Notes under the pieces: generated by a model
Seen by the model: the letters and a program-made list of their open reading frames with translations, nothing else
Told to the model about the DNA's origin: nothing
Databases searched by the model: none
Position numbers and translations under genes: made by a program
Origin: Homarus americanus
Taxonomy: Eukaryota; Arthropoda; Malacostraca; Decapoda; Nephropidae
Assembly: GCF_018991925.1 (NCBI RefSeq)
Contig: NW_024737042.1
Location: 20,859,763-20,923,762 of the forward strand
DNA: 64,000 nucleotides
Direction: 5' to 3'
Part shown: positions 12,045 to 22,950 of the stretch, piece after piece
Layout of the letters: each line of letters opens with the position of its first letter
Position numbering within the stretch: the stretch's first letter is position 1

Positions 12045-12691
12045 TGTTACGAACCACACCATCAATTGTCATGATCTACCTACCCAGCACTACGAACCAC
12101 GCCATCTATTGTCCTGATCTACCTACCCAGCACCACGAGCAACGCCATCTAGGGACGAAACCTGAGTATGACTAGTCTTAGTTAACACTCCGGGGTTTCC
12201 CTTCTCCATATCCTGGATGTTGCGTTACCTCCTCCAAGTCTTCCTCATCAGATCCAGAACGAGGAGAGTTCAGTTCACTCTGGGAAGTGACCACACTAGG
12301 ATTACCTATCCTGGAAACCTACGGCACAGTGACTACCTACCATCTTCTTCAATACTCAGCCTTACTCGTCAGACATCTCAGCTCCGTATTTAAGTATTTG
12401 TTATCCTATATTGCCTCCCCACCTCCACTTGCTTCAAATTGTTGTATGTTGTATAAATATGTATATACTGTTAAGCCAATGTTGCGTATGTTTAGGTTAA
12501 GTATGGTTAAGGGTAAATTATAGAAAGCTGAATATTTTGTTAAGGAATTTATGGTACTTTATTATACACAACAAAAACTCGCATCCTTTGTCTACCCTTT
12601 TATAGTCCGATTGTCTTTGTTTTTATATTGTTGTTGCCTGTTGGGATCTGGGTAGACTTTTAACTATATTCTAAATCCCCAACTCGTAACA
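12045..12691 (+). repeat. 5' LTR
   Basis: 647 bp, TGTTACGAACC...CTCGTAACA. It aligns along its whole length with the 3' LTR. It carries a 43-bp internal direct duplication near its start (about 12048-12133) that the 3' LTR lacks, and has about 12 extra bases near 12472. TATA-like sequences are TATTTAAGTA (about 12388) and TGTATAAATATG (about 12449). Confidence 0.95.
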
Positions 12692-12712
12692 AATGGCGAC
12701 CGTGACAGGACA
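12692..12712 (+). promoter_or_regulatory. Putative primer-binding site
   Basis: The sequence AATGGCGACCGTGACAGGAC follows the 5' LTR end directly. TGG at the start matches the CCA end of a tRNA and the position is right, but I cannot assign the tRNA without a database comparison. Confidence 0.55.
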
Positions 12713-13121
12713 CGACCTTAAGTGCCATATTTCTTCCCCCCTTGTTACTCCTTGTTAATTATTCCTCCCAGTCACTTCTGTTCACAATTGCTTTACGGTG
12801 GTTTAAAGTTCCTTCATATGAGTGTGCATATATTGGTATTATCTTACAGTAAGAGTGACAGACGTACGATATTAGGTTCCAAGTGTCATAAGGCTTACCT
12901 GTTATTACACGTGGCAGTCGTGTAGTAAGTCTTATCGAGTGTAGGGAAGAATCCGGATCTGTTTAATGCCGTACCCTCGCTCCAGAGTAGGCTGTTCCAT
13001 AGTCACTAGTTTAGGGTGAAGTGATATCTTGGGACGCCCGCTCTACCAGGACCCCATAATTATAAAGCCTCAATTATTGTTCTTCTCATTATTTCATTCG
13101 GGGTCAATAATTCAAGTATCT

Positions 13122-13370
13122 AAGGGTTGTTAACCGGATCTTTATATTAATGCCGTAATACGCCCTTCCTGTTTACTCAAGGGTTGTTTATCCGGATCTA
13201 TATATTAATGCCGTAATATGCCCTTCCTGTTTCAAGTATCTAAGGGTTGTTAATCCGGATCTTAATATTAATGCCGTAATACGCCCATCCTGTTTCAAGT
13301 ATCTCAGGGTTGTTAATCCGGATCTTTATATTAATGCCGTAATACGCCCTTCCTCTTTCAAGTCTCATAT
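13122..13370 (+). repeat. 63-bp tandem repeats in the LTR element leader
   Basis: Four units begin AAGGGTTGTTAA or close variants at 13122, 13179, 13242 and 13305, each with CCGGATCT, ATTAATGCCGTAATACGCCC and CCTGTTTCAAG. Periods are 57, 63 and 63 bp. A diverged CCGGATCTGTTTAATGCCG near 12953 may be an older unit. They lie in the untranslated leader between LTR and Gag, so a role in packaging, transcription or translation is possible but unproved. Confidence 0.9.
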
Positions 13371-13542
13371 CCTTATCTAAGGATCTTCTCAGAAGAACAA
13401 TATTCATAAGTGTAATTTCCCTAGGTATAACTTGGGTAGTTTCCTGGACTTTCTGGTTATCGTCTGCCGTGATATTTTCTAGGGTTATCCACTTATCTTA
13501 TCTGTTTGACCATTAATTAATTTATCTAGGTTTTCTTAACAA

Positions 13543-14175
13543 TGGCCACCTCAGGATTTGTTAAACTTGGTAGTCCTGGAGGAGAGGAAAAGCAAGATAC
13601 CATTTCACATCTTGAAGCATGTGGAGGAGCGTGGAGAGGTTAATTTAGGGCGTGCGGCTGAGCTAGCTGATGCGTACGCCTTGCTGGTGGAGTCACTGTG
13701 CCGTAGGGAACGTGGTACTTTCCGGTATGTTAGGTCCTCCTCTGATGATAACCTTGGGGACGTGAGTGGTAGGTCGAAAGGTCCCACACCTACCACCCCT
13801 GACACAACCAAGTTTTATTGTTCTTACTGTAAAAACCCAGGCCATACGATCCAGTCTTGTAAACACCCAAAGTGTCGAACTTCTAAAAGTAGTTCCCTGG
13901 ATCCCAAATCCAAACCAATAGCAACCACCAATGTGGAAAGGCCCCATCAGGATCTCTTCTCTTCATTCACCTATGAGGGAAAAATTTCAATCATAGAGGG
14001 GTCTCGTTCTTTCTCTATTCGTATACTACGTGATACGGGCGCAGCACAATCTATCCTCCTGTTTAACGTCATTCCTGATATATCTACCGCCTTTACTAAT
14101 GAGGGTGTTCTAATATCAGATCTCTCATCCCATTCTTCCTATCCCTTAGCTAAAGTGCACCTCCATCTCCCTTGA
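13543..14175 (+). pseudogene. Gag-protease frame of the LTR element
   Basis: An ATG at 13543 starts MATSGFVKLG but that frame ends at a TAA near 13642; the conserved Gag sequence continues in another frame from about 13558 (LVVLEERKSKIPFHILKHV, RAAELADAYALL), a matrix/capsid-like region that looks internally shortened. A CCHC zinc knuckle follows (CSYCKNPGHTIQSC, about 13823-13864). The aspartic protease active site is RDTGAAQS (about 14030-14053). The frame stops at 14175 and protease homology resumes in another frame (GGINLLLGNDLVGN), so there is a frameshift inside the protease. Acts in virus-like particles in the cytoplasm in intact relatives. Confidence 0.85.
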
Positions 14176-15059
14176 TTACTGGGGAAGTGCAAATAGCCAT
14201 TAGGAAAGATCCAATGCCTGTGGGCGGCATTAATTTATTATTGGGTAATGACTTGGTAGGAAATCTAGTGGTTCCCAACATAAAGACAGTCGACTCTCCT
14301 TTACCTGTCAACTCCACCACTCACCTTTTCCCATCTTGTGCTGTCACCCGGTCACAGAGTGTGCGAAATGGGCCCTCTTCATCTAAAACCACCTCCAATA
14401 TCTTCCTACCCACAGAAGATCTGTACAATAAGACCATTAGTAAGGATGAGCGCATTAAAGCCCAACAATCTGATCCATCTTTGAATATGAAAGACCTCAG
14501 TGTGGACCATTGTACATCTTCGGCTTACCTCCCACAATCCCAAGGTTGCTTGGAACGGTTCCATCAAAACTTTCAAATCAATGCTAATAAACTATCTCCC
14601 CTCAACTATATAGTCCATACTACTGATCTCAGAAAAGATTCACAACTTGTTCACATTAATCTCATGAAACTTTACCATTCCAGGCAGTCAGAGGAAGACA
14701 TCCCAGAGGCTATAAGCCTACCTGTAGTGCATACGGTTTTGTCAGGGCAGGAGCCGGAGACAGATGACATGGATCTATTGGAGAATTTAGACTTCCCTCT
14801 ACCTAAAGAAAACCCTGCTAATAGTCACATACTCAACAACTTGGATGAGTATTTTTCTGTTCTGAATCCATCTCAAGCAAAAGATCTCACTAAGTTATTA
14901 TCAACATTTCCTAAAGTCACGTCAGACCTCCCAGGGTTTTGCAATATACTTAAACATGATATTAAGCTAATCTCAGATGATGTACAACCCATTAGGCAAT
15001 CAGCATATCGACTAAATCCACAAAAAAGAGAGATTATGAAAAAGGAGGTAGATTTTTTG
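14172..15059 (+). pseudogene. Protease end, integrase remnant and RT N-terminus
   Basis: After the protease flap region (INLLLGNDLVG), the frame carries TSSAYLPQSQGCLERFHQ (about 14515-14568), the PQSQG..ERFH helix at the end of an integrase core, followed at once by NYIVHTTDLRKDSQLVHINL (about 14605-14664), the integrase C-terminal domain. The HHCC zinc-binding part and most of the D,D-35-E core are missing. The same frame then enters the RT leader (HDIKLISDDVQPIRQSAYRL, KREIMKKEVDFL). A TAA at 15060 stands where homologues have a sense codon; reading resumes in frame. Confidence 0.85.
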
Positions 15060-16283
15060 TAAAAACATAACTTAGCTGAGCCTAGTACCTCCCCCTGGGC
15101 TTCACCTTGCCTTCTCATTCCAAAACCCGATAGCACTTTTCGTTTCTGTACCGGTTATCGTAAAGTGAACCAGGTCACTGTCTCAGACTCCTACCCTTTA
15201 CCTTTGATTGAAGATATAATAGACAGCATAGGCTGTGCAAAATTTATATCTACCGTGGACCTGTTGAAAGGATATTATCAAGTGGGACTCACGGATAGGG
15301 CAAAAATAATCTCAGCATTTATAACTCCATTTGGTCTTTTTCAATATTTGGTTATGGCGTTTGGCTTTTCTAATGCTCCGGCCACATTCCAGAGGGCAAT
15401 CAATTACCTGATTCAGGACCTAGATGGGACGTTCGCCTACCTGGATGACCTGGTGGTGGTGTCGGACGGCTGGGACGAACATCTGGTGCGTTTGGAGATA
15501 CTGTTCGCACGACTGCAAGAGACTGGATTCACCATAAACCTGGCTAAATCTGCTTTTGGCCGGGCCTCAGTGACTTACCTGGGACATATCGTTGGGCATG
15601 GTATAGTGAGACCCAAGGACGCAAACGTTAAAGCCATCTTGTCCTTCCCCACTCCAAGGACGAGGAAGGAACTCATGCGCTTCCTGGGGATGTGAGGCTA
15701 CTAACGTCGGTTCTGCAGTAACTTCTCCAGCGTGGCCGGACCCCTCACAGACCTTACCAGTTCTGCGGTCCCTTACATCTGGAACCAGAGGTGCGACAAG
15801 TCTTTCTACCGCCTCAAAGCCTTCCTTGCCTCCAAGCCTGTAGTCCACCCCCCTGACTACACCTTGCCCTTCCATCTGCAAATCGACTCTAGCGGTGTCT
15901 GAGTGGGGGCTGTGCTCCTACAACCCGACCCAACCACTGATGTCCTTCACCCTGTGGCATACTACTCCGCCAAGTTGAAAAAACATCAGACCAACTACTC
16001 GACCATAGAGAAGGAGGCCCTGGCTCTGGTTTTGGCAATAAAGAAGTTTGAATGTTACCTCCAGTCTTGCCCACAAACAACCCTAGTCTTCACCGACCAT
16101 AACCCACTCACGTTCATCCAAACCAACAAGACTTCCAACCAGCGAATCCTCCGCTGGGCTCTCCTCACCCAGCCCTATAATCTACAAGTCCGGCACATAA
16201 AGGGGGTGGACAACCTGATTGCGGAATCCTTATCCCGAGCTCCAGTGGAAATGCAGCAGCTACTCTCCAGACGCCCCAGGTGA
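15060..16283 (+). pseudogene. Reverse transcriptase and RNase H of the LTR element
   Basis: In one frame from 15060 the RT shows SPWASPCLLIPKPD, RFCTGYRKVN, TVDLLKGYYQVGL, FGFSNAPATFQ and the catalytic box FAYLDDLVVVS (about 15430-15462). The tether region has TGA at 15693 and TAA at 15702; RNase H has IDSSGV, then TGA at 15900, VGAVLLQ, STIEKEALALV, FTDHNPLTF and VDNLIAESLSR. Homology ends at 16283, 47 bp before the 3' LTR, leaving no room for a downstream integrase. Stops are in frame, with no shift in this part, so decay looks recent or slow. Confidence 0.9.
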
Positions 16284-16316
16284 TCACCTCCTTCGCGCCC
16301 GCACTATGGAGGTCAT

Positions 16317-16330
16317 TGGAGGGGGGGGTG
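16317..16330 (+). promoter_or_regulatory. Polypurine tract
   Basis: GGAGGGGGGGGTG sits immediately before the 3' LTR, the usual plus-strand priming site of LTR retrotransposons. Confidence 0.75.
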
Positions 16331-16917
16331 TGTTACGAACCACGCCATCAATTGTCATGATCTACCTATCCAGCACCACGAGCAACGCCATCTAGGGACG
16401 AAACCCGAGTATGACTAGTCTTAGTTACCACTCCGGGGTTTCCCTTCTCCATATCCTGGTTGTTGCGTCACCTCCTCCAAGTCTTCCTCATCAGATCCAG
16501 ATCGAGGAAAGTTCAGTTCACTCTGGGAAGTGACCACAGGATCACCTATCCTGGAAACCTAAGGCACAGTGACTACCTACCGTCTTCTACAATACTCAAC
16601 CTTACTCGTCAGCCATCTCAGCTCCGCACTTAAGTATTTGTTATCCTATATTGCCTCGCCACCTCCACCTTGCTTCAAATTATTGTATGTTGTATAAATA
16701 TGTATATGCTGTTTATGTTTAGGTTAAGTATGGTTAAGGTAAATTATAGAAAGCTGAATATTTTGTTAAGGAATTTATGGTACTATATTATACACAACAA
16801 AAACTCGCATCCTTTGTCTACCCTTTTATAGTCAGATTGTCTTTGTTTTTTTATTGTTGCTGCTTGTTGGGATCTGGGTAGACTTTTAACTATATTCTAA
16901 ATCCCCAACTCGTAACA
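16331..16917 (+). repeat. 3' LTR
   Basis: 587 bp with the same TGTTACGA and TCGTAACA ends as the 5' LTR. It lacks the 43-bp duplication of the 5' copy. Both carry TGTATAAATATG and TTTATAGTC motifs. Flanked on the right by GTTT, matching the four bases left of the 5' LTR. Confidence 0.95.
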
Positions 16918-16984
16918 GTTTCCTCTTGTATTTTAGCCCAAATGTAATGGCACTCCTCAATAAGTGGTCATGATTAATGTGTTC

Positions 16985-17575
16985 CAAGTAAGGGTGGCAG
17001 AAACCTTATTCGTTTAGCAACATATGATCTCACAATCTTCAGTTGCAAGTACAGCCTAAAAAATTTAATATTCCTTTAGCGTATGTGACCACCTTGTCGA
17101 CCTCAATAAGCGAATGTTCCCAATTCCAAGACAGCTGCTCAAATGGCAACGAAACGGACCAGGTGCAAGGTCGTCGTGCAACCCTTAGGGAAATGTGCAA
17201 CTCAAAACTTGGTTACTACAAATAAATTTTGTGTAATTATTGACGAAAGTACCGACTGTTCAGTAAGTAAATCACGTGCAATGATAGTAAAGTATTTTGA
17301 TCCGAAGAGATATTGACAAAATCGCGATGCTGGATTTGATTAACATATTTGAAGATAATCAGGGTTCACTGGTGAAAATATAACATGCTGTTACAGTGCC
17401 TCACTACGCATGATATACCATTGAACAACTTCATTGGGTCTGCTGCAGATGGGGCATCAAACATTATGGGCGAATATAACTGTAACTAGCAGAATGAAAG
17501 TTCAAATGCTTGGCATTACCATATTTAAACGCATTGCACATAGTATGCATCTCTGTGCTAGCGAAGCAACAAATT
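16985..17575 (+). pseudogene. hAT transposase pseudogene 2, segment 1
   Basis: Conceptual translation across several frames gives VAETLF, ATLREMCNSKL, then the catalytic block FCVIIDESTDCSVSKSRA (about 17230-17283) with MIVKYFDPKRY, followed by LTTHDIPLNNFIG, ADGASNIMGEYN and ITIFKRIAHSMHLCASEA (about 17512-17568). These are the hAT RNase-H-like core with the first Asp and the HSMHLCASEA helix. At least four stops or frameshifts interrupt it. The sequence continues at 18405 after a solo LTR and at 22513 after a CR1 copy. Confidence 0.85.
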
Positions 17576-17580
17576 CCTTG

Positions 17581-18399
17581 TGTAAGGGCGGAAATGATCC
17601 TCCGGCTGGTTACCGCTGCTAACTCGCTCGTTTGCTGGTGCAGACGACACTTGGGGTGGTTGGACAGAGGTGAGAACGGCAGCGACTATCTGCGCCACCG
17701 GCAGATTCAACCCAGCCGTCATACCGTCATTATCTAGCTACCCTGCTGTCCGTCAAATTCTGGCTGTGATCTCATCATAGGTCCTGGACTCGTGGGCTGT
17801 GTTCCCAGACCTTCACCTATCAACTGCCAACTCTCTGGTCATCTACCACTACCGCATACCACGACCGTCAGTCCATCACATTCCGTCTGTGCCCCAGTGT
17901 TCTCCTGCCTTTTCAAGACGTCGCTGAGTGTGGAGTGAATGGACGCTTCCCTACCCTGAGTGTGCATCACCGTGTTCCAGAACCTTCCCCAGGGCCACTG
18001 CCGTAGGAAATATTTGTTCATAGTTTGATTCTATAATTGTTTGATTCCATTAATTGCTGACTCCCCTTTATTGTTTGATTCTATCAATTGTTGACTCCAT
18101 TTAATTGTTTGATTCCATTAATTGCTGACTCCCATTATTTGTTTGATTCCTTTAATTGTTTGCTTCCTTTAATTGTTTGACTCCATTAACTGTTGACTGC
18201 CTTATTTGTTTGACTCCCGTAATTATTTGATGTTTGTTGAGTGGTGTCAGAGTTTTGTGTTATATTTTTATAGTAAAGAGATGCCAACCTCAAACGGTTG
18301 TTTGTTATTCCTCGGAAAACCATGGTCCTTGACTTTCCTTTATTAAGATCCTGATTAGCCTGGTAAGGGATTTCTATCCCTAAGTCCCAGGCCTTTACA
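17581..18399. mobile_element. Solo LTR inserted in the hAT pseudogene
   Basis: 819 bp starting TGTAAGGGCGG and ending AGGCCTTTACA, so it has TG...CA ends with imperfect inverted termini (TGTAAGGG versus TGTAAAGG). A perfect 5-bp repeat CCTTG flanks it (17576-17580 and 18400-18404). Removing it rejoins the hAT frame (ASEA...PRTREDVL). It has no coding sequence. From 18030 to 18240 it holds degenerate repeats of TTGTTTGATTCC and TTGTTGACTCC. A TATA-like TTATATTTTTATAG lies near 18259. A 5-bp duplication fits BEL/Pao or Ty3/gypsy; the family is not identified. Confidence 0.85.
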
Positions 18400-18404
18400 C
18401 CTTG

Positions 18405-18629
18405 CCACGTACTCGTGAAGATGTGTTGATAAATGTGTTCATTTACCTTTCCTATTGTGCCAAAAGTATATGCGAGCTTAGAAATTCCAGGGTTTTCATC
18501 AACTCAAAACCACATGCTTGTACCACGAGGAGATTGTCACTCAATGAATCTGTTGCAAGAATACCCCAACAGTGGCAACCCTCTCAAACTGTATTTCCAT
18601 AGCAGGGTAATCGAGGAGAGACTTATGTT
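18405..18629 (+). pseudogene. hAT transposase pseudogene 2, segment 2
   Basis: Continues segment 1 after the solo LTR: PRTREDVL, YCAKSICELRNS, VFINSKPHA, TRRLSLNESVARI, then QQWQP and LKLYFHSRVIEERLMF across two frames. The H..TRWLS..RIL..W..L..YF pattern is the region just before the hAT C-terminal dimerisation domain. It is cut at about 18629 by the 5' end of CR1 copy 1. Confidence 0.8.
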
Positions 18630-18686
18630 CTGACCTCACTAGAGGAAAGGTCACACCGGCTTAGCTCCCGGGGATAATTGTCAGTA

Positions 18687-19490
18687 ATGGCTAGTGCTAC
18701 TTGTGAACAGGGCTGTACCCTTTTGTGGGCCGAGTTAAAGAGGGCCAAAGAAAAAATCTTGAAATTAAATGAAGAGATGGCGAGACAAGAAGAAACGGTG
18801 TCTGACGAAAACTTAGGCGAATGGAAGGTTGTGAGGAGAGGGACGACCAAACTGGTGGTGAAAAAACGCACACAGGTGGTGAAAAAACCCACCAGGGATA
18901 CGTCAACAACAGCTAAGTGTACCAACTCTTTCAGTCCTTTGATAGATGAATTGGAAGTTAGTATAGTCAGGGACAGGACTGACAAGGAAGGTACGAAAAC
19001 TTTAATTGTTGGCGACTCACAGGTAAGGTACTTGGACAAAGCTATTTGTGGTAAAAATAAAAATAGAATGAGGGTGTGTTTGCCAGGAGCTGGGGTGGGG
19101 GATGTAGTTGACAGGATGGACAATATCTTATCTGGTAATGGGAACAAACCCATTATCTGCCCCAGTGCAGGAGGCAATAATATTGGCTGGTGTAGGAGTG
19201 AGGAGCTTCTTGATAAGTTCAAGGCTGCTATAGAACGTATTAGGACTAAGGGAGGGAACCCTATCATATGTGGTGTCCTTCCTAGAAGAAGAGTTGGCAA
19301 TGAATGGTTTTCAAGGGCAGTTGGTGTCAACGGCCGTCTTGACAGATATTGCAAGTCAACATCAGTCCCATTCATTGACAACTGGGACAACTTCTAAGGC
19401 AGAAGGGACCTTTATGCTAGGGATGGGGTGAATCTGTCTAGGGATGGGGTGGTAACCCTGGCTAGGTCTCTCGAGAGGGCAGTTCAAAAG
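18687..19490 (+). pseudogene. CR1 copy 1 ORF1 with SGNH esterase domain
   Basis: Starts at the ATG at 18687 (MASATCEQGC), has a coiled-coil-like N-terminus, then an SGNH/GDSL hydrolase domain: block I LIVGDSQVRYLD (about 19000), block III SAGGNNIG (about 19165), and the last block as DGVNLSRDGV (about 19420), where copy 2 has DGVHLS. The catalytic His codon is therefore changed to Asn. A TAA at 19396 also cuts the frame before that block. In CR1 ORF1 proteins this domain is a lipid-esterase-like fold joined to RNA-binding sequence; this copy should be dead. Confidence 0.88.
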
Positions 19491-19509
19491 ATATCGAAGT
19501 GTTTAAACT

Positions 19510-22438
19510 GCTAGGGGAATATATGAGCATGGGGGTGGAGGAGACTGCAGTGGGAGTGGGTAAACAAAGTGAAAGGTTACAGGGAAATAGTGTTAGGAAT
19601 GATGACAAAACTAAATTAAGCAGGGAGTTAAAACCTAAAAGCGACAAAGAGAGGACTCAAAACACGACTAACTTACAAGTCTACTACGCAAAAAGTAGAA
19701 GTATGAGAAACAAAATGGATGATATTAGGGCCGAAAAAATCGATATAATAGCATTCACTGAAACATGGATCAACCTAGACTCACGTGAGTTACCTGTCGA
19801 ATACCAAATTGCAGGTTACAAATTATTTCATACCGATAGGCAGATTAGGAAAGGAGGTGGAGTAGCAATCTATGTCAGGGATAATCTGAAGTGTGAAATA
19901 AATAAGGAAATAAAAACTGAGCGGAATACAGAAACAATTTGGATAGAATTAATCGACGGTAGGGAAAAATTATTCACAGGAGTAATATATAGACCTCCCA
20001 ATTTTGATAGAGTTAATAAGCGACTTATTTGGGATGAAATGCACAAGGCTTCCATACACAGCAAAGTTTGTATAGTAGGCGACTTTAACTTTAGCCAAAT
20101 AGATTGTATTGACCTTACGGGTAACTCAGAATCAGGATTTTTTTGAAACGATCCAGGACTGTTTCCTAAGTCAACATATAACCGAACCCACCCAGGGAAA
20201 TAATATACTCGATTTAGTTCTGTCGAACAGAGAAAACCTCATTAGTAATGTCGAGGTAGGGAACGAACTTGCAAACAGAAATCACAAAGAAATTTGATTA
20301 TAGTTAGATTTTCAGGGCAGCCGTAAGGAAAACTTCATAAAGTCCCAGATTTCAGAAGGGCAAACTTTGATAGTTTGAACAGGTAGTTGAGAGAGGGGGT
20401 ATCATGCTTGGAGGTGAACGACATGACCTCACATGATGTGACCTACAATGTACCCACAGCGGGCGAGCTCACCCTACCCGGAGACCTGGTTGTTGAGACT
20501 GACCTGATAACGAGATCTGAGGTTGCCGAGTTCCACGACAATTTAAAAATGAGTTACTTAATGCACAAAGGCAGAATATACCATACAAAAAACTCAGATC
20601 AAACAACAATGACCCTAAATGGATAAATAATTATTTAAAGAACATTATTGGTCAACGGAAGGCTATAGGTAGGAGGATAAATCGCGGCTAAGATAACCTC
20701 AGAGATTATTAAAGGTATTGGTCGGTAGGGTTAAGACCGAGATAAAAAAAGCAAAGAGGAATAATGAGCTGAGGATAGCAAGGGAGGCGAAGTCAAACCT
20801 CAAGGGATTCTATCATATGTATCAAACTGAAACACGAGAAAAGATTGGACCAATACAGTCAGATACCTGTGAGCTAACTGATAACTACCGAGAAATGAGC
20901 AATAATCTGAATAAATATTTTTCAACAGTTTTCACCACAGAGATAGTGAATAAAACAAATTAAGCTAGATAGAATTTACTAGTAACGATGTTAGTAAGCA
21001 AATAGACAAACTAAAGCCTAATAAGTCACCTGGTCCAGATGAGATATTTGCCAGGGTATTAAAGGAATGCAAGGAAAAGCTCAGTATGCCCTTAGCAAAG
21101 TTATTTAACATGTCCTTAAAAGCAGCTGTAGTACCAGAATCCTGGAAGATAGCTAAGGTAATACCGATTTTCAAAAAGGGAGATAGATCGTTATCCTCTA
21201 ACTACCGTCCAGTCAGTCTAACATCAATTGTAAGCAAATTACTGGAACCAATCATTTGAAACTCTATTCGAAATCACCTGGAGAAGCACAAGTTGATCAA
21301 TGATTCTCAGCATGGCTTCACAAGCGGGCGTTCATGTCTAACTAATCTATTAACATTCTTTTCATCAGTTTTCGAATCAGTGGACGAGGGGCACAATTAT
21401 GATGTGGTATATCTCGGCTTTAGCAAAGCCTTCGACAGAGTCCCCCACGAAAGTCTAATAAGAGAAGTAGAGGCTCATGGCATTAAAGGTGATATTCTAA
21501 AATGGATTAGAGCGTGGTTACAGAGCAGGAAATAGCGAGTGAGCATTAACGGCACTAAATACCATTGGAGCAACGTCATTAGTGGAGTTCCCCAAGGCTC
21601 AGTTCTTGGACCATTATTATTTATTATATACATAAACGACATAGATATCGGCATAGACAGCAACATAAGTAAATTTGTTGATGACACTAAAATAGGAGGT
21701 GTAATTAAATCTGACTAGGACTCCGCAAAACTACAAGAAGATTTAAAAAAAAATTTCGAATGGTCTGAAAAATGGCAGATGAAATTCAATTTGGACAAAT
21801 GTAATGTACTTAGTCAATGAAATGTAAACAGGGAAATCAGATACCAGATGAACAACGATGTTATTGAGAAGTCCGACTGCGAGAGAGATTTAGGAGTAAT
21901 GATAAGTAGGAATATTAAGCCAAGTAAACAATGTGTTTTTGCTGGAAACAAGGCTAATTAAGTACTTGGATTCACACAAACAAGTGTTAGTTACAAGACT
22001 AGCGAGGTCATCTTAAGACCTTGCCCTTGAGAGACCTCACTTGGATTACGATTCTGGTCACCGTATTACAGAATGGATATAGAATCCTTGGAAAGAATTC
22101 AGAGGAGAATGACAAGACTAATCCCGGGCATTAGGAACCTTGAGTACAGAGACAGGTAAAAGCATCTTAATTTGCACTCCCTCGAGAGATGTAGAGCGAG
22201 GGGCGACATGAGAGAGGTGTATAAATGGAAGTCAGGGCTAAGCAAAGGGGACATTACAAAGGTACTCAAACTATCCAACCAGGAGCGAACTCGTAACAAT
22301 GGTTTTAAATTAGACAAATTTAGATTTAGGCGCGAAATAGGTAAACATTGGTTTGGAAATAGAGTAGTGGATGAGTGGAACAAGTTACCAAATATCATCA
22401 TTAACTCGAGTACGCTGGATAGCGTATATGAGCAATAG
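19510..22438 (+). pseudogene. CR1 copy 1 ORF2 (endonuclease and RT)
   Basis: APE-type endonuclease: FTETWINLDSREL, GGGVAIYVRDN, GVIYRPPNF, IVGDFNFSQI and NNILDLVLSNREN, but the SDHKEI block is NHKEI and followed by a stop. [70 protein letters not shown], [11 protein letters not shown]-terminal: RTRNNGFKLDKFRFRREIG and WNKLPNIIINS up to 22438. Frames switch at least six times. LINE RT with target-primed reverse transcription is the family role. Confidence 0.88.
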
Positions 22439-22512
22439 GGGTTGGGTGTAAATGGGGCTGCCCAGTATGGGCCAATAGGCCCGCTGCAGTTTCCTCCATT
22501 CTTATGTTCTTA

Positions 22513-22950
22513 TGTTCTTACTTGATTTTTTAATTACATATTGCAGCAACTCAACACAATAAATTTGATTTTCCAGAGTGAAACTCCAACTTTACATTTA
22601 ATCCGTAAAGCATGTCAACTGCATCGGTTATTGCTAAGCTCTCTTTGCCATTTACATATTGTGTCAAACTGATCCTACCGATGATTCCCTATGTGTACCA
22701 GTCAATCAGATATATTCGGGATCGCAATTACATGCCACCTTCCAAAGGCTAGAGCATTATATGATGTGCTGCAGAGATTTCTAGTAATAGTGTGCAGGGA
22801 AATAAAGAAAAGATTCGAACTAAATAGTAAGTTGCGGAGACTGGCGGCATATTTACACCCCAAAAGAGTCAGTAATTTTATAAACATGTTATGAGCGTTT
22901 TAAATGAAGAGAGATATGCAAAATATGTATGTTTTGCACATTTGCAATGG
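22513..22950 (+). pseudogene. hAT transposase pseudogene 2, segment 3
   Basis: Directly after the CR1 tail, translation gives FLNYILQQLNTINLIFQSE, PTLHLIRKACQLHRLLLS, DPTDDSLCVPVNQIYSG and, after a frameshift, LVIVCREIKKRFELNSKL. These follow segment 2 in the order expected of a hAT C-terminal half. The hATC dimerisation tail is not clearly visible after about 22900. Confidence 0.75.

Larger units (their letters stand above)
12045..16917 (+). mobile_element. Ty3/gypsy LTR retrotransposon with Gmr1-like domain order
   Basis: 4.87-kb element with two LTRs that share TGTTACGA...TCGTAACA ends, a 4-bp flanking repeat GTTT (12041-12044 and 16918-16921), a primer-binding-like site after the 5' LTR and a purine tract before the 3' LTR. 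Internal order is Gag (zinc knuckle), protease, an integrase remnant, RT, RNase H and then directly the 3' LTR. Integrase sequence upstream of RT, with none after RNase H, is the arrangement known for the Gmr1-like group of Ty3/gypsy elements. Several stops and frameshifts and a deleted integrase core mean this copy cannot move by itself. Confidence 0.9.
18630..22509 (+). mobile_element. CR1 LINE, copy 1 (nearly full length, decayed)
   Basis: 3.88 kb. The 5' end TCTGACCTCACTAG matches the 5' end of CR1 copy 2; ORF1 then ORF2 follow, and the 3' end has the octamer tail TTCTTATGTTCTTATG typical of CR1-type LINEs. It interrupts the hAT pseudogene, whose reading resumes at 22513. ORF2 holds an endonuclease, an RT with FVDD in place of FADD, and a C-terminal domain, with many stops and frameshifts. 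It is clearly older than copy 2. Confidence 0.9.
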
